In this document: positions 37,622 to 38,481 of the stretch, in pieces | Layout: each line of letters starts with the position of its first letter | How positions within the stretch are numbered: the first letter of the stretch is position 1 | IMG/VR virus record: IMGVR_UViG_3300047444_000215 | Span: 1 to 38,481 of that record | Reading direction: 5' to 3' (one strand) | DNA length: 38,481 bases | Origin: a virus | Made by a program: the position numbers and the translations under genes | Notes under the pieces: model-generated | Databases searched by the model: none | Seen by the model: only the letters and a program-made list of their open reading frames with translations | Told to the model about the DNA's origin: nothing

Positions 37622-37828
37622 CTATTCCTCGTCGTGTCCGTCTTGCCAGTCCAAGAGCTTTCCGCGGTAATCAAACAGCGTCCACCACGTGCCTTCCGAG
37701 ATGACGATCTGTTTGATCGGTATTTCCGTGCAGTTCGCGACTACGGCCATTACTTCGTCGCCGAAGTCGTCAATCGAAAGCTGCAAGAAGACGTTTGGCC
37801 GCTTGTCGTGGAAATAGGTAGTGTTCAT
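37622..37828 (-). CDS. Hypothetical small protein
   Basis: A 68-residue acidic protein with alternating strand and helix (YFHDKRPNVFLQLSIDDFGD, WWTLFDYRGKLLDWQDG). Its ATG lies one base after the stop of a membrane mini gene. There is no recognised family. Confidence 0.6.
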   Translation of the reverse strand: MNTTYFHDKRPNVFLQLSIDDFGDEVMAVVANCTEIPIKQIVISEGTWWTLFDYRGKLLDWQDGHDEE

Positions 37829-37829
37829 G

Positions 37830-37925
37830 TCAGAACCCCAATCCAGTGACAGACATCACAATTGACAAGCCAGACAGCAGCCCGACGATGGTCGCGGCAG
37901 CCCAAGCCTTTTTCACTTGTCCCAT
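37830..37925 (-). CDS. 31-residue membrane miniprotein
   Basis: Starts GQVKKAWAAATIVGLLSGLS and continues hydrophobic to the stop, so a basic start and one membrane helix. The ATG is inside the upstream gene (13-base overlap) with GAGGG upstream. The coupled layout supports translation. Confidence 0.55.
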   Translation of the reverse strand: MGQVKKAWAAATIVGLLSGLSIVMSVTGLGF

Positions 37926-38086
37926 ATCCACTCCCTCTGTTCTCTTTGGCGCTCCATGCGCTCGAATTTCTCGTCGCTGCAATCGCCGTCGTCTTCGGCC
38001 ATCTCTTCGTCTTGATCGGCAAGCTCGCGGTCGAAGACGTGATCGCCAAGCTTTGTTACGCCAATCGGCGTGCATCCGTATTTCAT
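37913..38086 (-). CDS. 57-residue acidic protein
   Basis: A strong GGAGG lies ten bases before the ATG. The peptide starts KYGCTPIGVTKLGDHVFDRE, then is highly acidic (DQDEEMAEDDGD) and ends in a charged helix (KFERMERQREQREWIWDK). Such acidic small phage proteins sometimes mimic DNA or bind host enzymes, but this is only a suggestion. Overlaps the preceding mini gene by ATGA. Confidence 0.6.
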   Translation of the reverse strand: MKYGCTPIGVTKLGDHVFDRELADQDEEMAEDDGDCSDEKFERMERQREQREWIWDK

Positions 38087-38157
38087 TTCGGCTTACCTCC
38101 GAAAACAAGCGCGTCCATCACGTACAGAAACATCACCAGTTCAATGAAGTGCCACAT
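38083..38157 (-). CDS. 24-residue hydrophobic miniprotein
   Basis: WHFIELVMFLYVMDALVF then GGKPK: a short membrane helix with a basic tail. The ATG is two bases after the upstream stop, and the frame ends in an ATGA overlap while carrying the ribosome site of the next gene. It may be a true peptide or a leader that moves ribosomes forward. Confidence 0.4.
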   Translation of the reverse strand: MWHFIELVMFLYVMDALVFGGKPK

Positions 38158-38159
38158 TA

Positions 38160-38300
38160 TTAACAACCCTCCCGTTCGCTTCGCAGCCCCGAAGCAATGA
38201 TCCGAGCTGCTACTTCGTGCAACAGTTTTTCGGTCAAAGCGCCCATGCCGCCAGTAGCGAGGCGCTTCAGTTCGAGTAAGTCCAATGCCAAGTCGCTCAT
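38160..38300 (-). CDS. First gene of the leftward operon
   Basis: A 46-residue helical protein (SDLALDLLELKRLATGGMGA, LHEVAARIIASGLRSEREGC). The start at 38300 has GGAG seven bases upstream; an ATG at 38312 in frame lacks a ribosome site. It is the first gene behind PL after a leader of about 180 bases, the position of N in lambda, but there is no arginine-rich RNA-binding motif, so I do not call it an antiterminator. Confidence 0.6.
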   Translation of the reverse strand: MSDLALDLLELKRLATGGMGALTEKLLHEVAARIIASGLRSEREGC

Positions 38301-38384
38301 GTCCGTCTCCATGTCTTAGTGGCTGGCACTCACCCCGAATGCAAGCTAGTAAGACTCTTCGGCTCTGTCGCGTCGCTGGCTCCG
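38301..38384 (-). other. Untranslated leader of the leftward operon (part)
   Basis: With bases 1-100 across the junction this forms a leader of about 180 bases between PL and the first gene. No gene is visible. The GCCCGA/TCGGGC hairpin at 23-41 is its main structure. No clear boxA or nut-type sequence was found. Confidence 0.45.
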
Positions 38385-38481
38385 ATTTCGCCAGGTCATC
38401 CGGTCGGCCCGATTGCAGTTCGGGCTAGACATTCCCAACTCACGTTGCCGGGCTATCCGATGCGCTGCTTGTTCTTCAGTG
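38385..38481. repeat. Terminal direct repeat, right copy
   Basis: Exact copy of bases 1-97; see the left copy. Confidence 0.95.

Noticed and set aside
38160-38300. N-type antiterminator
   Set aside because: It is the first gene behind PL, but it has no arginine-rich RNA-binding motif and no boxA/boxB-type site was found in the leader.

Overview
The window is a complete temperate bacteriophage genome presented as a linearised circle. The first 97 bases are repeated exactly at the end (1-97 = 38385-38481), so the unique length is about 38.4 kb. It encodes no tape-measure, sheath or baseplate genes. It does have a large portal, a scaffold, tubular/stabilisation adaptors, repeat-rich ejection-type proteins with a lytic transglycosylase, and one tail fibre. 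That gene set indicates a short-tailed (podovirus) particle, broadly like P22 or the BPP-1/BcepC6B type. GC-rich codon use and remembered protein resemblances suggest a Burkholderiaceae or other betaproteobacterial host; the host is inferred, not proven.

Layout. The lambda-like immunity region lies at 98-1122. A leftward repressor gene and a small partner end at an intrinsic terminator. Beyond that terminator is a leftward early promoter (PL, 107-135), and on the other side is a rightward promoter (PR, 827-855). PL and PR share the same design: TTGACA, three bases, then a 7-6-7 palindrome whose last six bases are the -10. From PR the rightward early operon (889-7338) encodes a Cro/YdaS-like regulator, O-like (DUF1376) and P-like replication proteins, an orphan adenine methyltransferase, a nuclease-like protein, several regulators, NinB, a YbcO-like nuclease and a putative late regulator. 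A non-coding stretch (7339-7655) holds a good late-promoter candidate overlapped by three GTTCACA-type sites spaced 15 bp apart.

The late region (7656-31799) runs in the order packaging, head, adaptor/tail, ejection proteins, tail fibre, lysis. It is punctuated by five intrinsic terminators and carries two related free-standing endonuclease-like genes, one directly after the major capsid gene. At the end of the lysis block a leftward lipoprotein SGNH hydrolase (31685-32545) looks like a lysogenic-conversion moron. Next come a non-coding repeat-rich segment that probably contains attP and then the leftward int (32795-33877).

The leftward early operon starts at PL, crosses the window junction and runs from 38300 to 32795. 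It contains about eleven very small overlapping genes (many single-span membrane or Cys-rich proteins), a Rad52-like annealing protein, several accessory genes, xis and int. Nearly all are joined by ATGA/TGATG-type overlaps, which suggests translational coupling.

The most interesting unexplained elements are the matched PL/PR operators, the evenly spaced late-promoter repeats, the endonuclease gene next to a recoded capsid 3' end, the moron whose C-terminus is read antisense to its neighbour, and the string of miniprotein genes directly behind PL.
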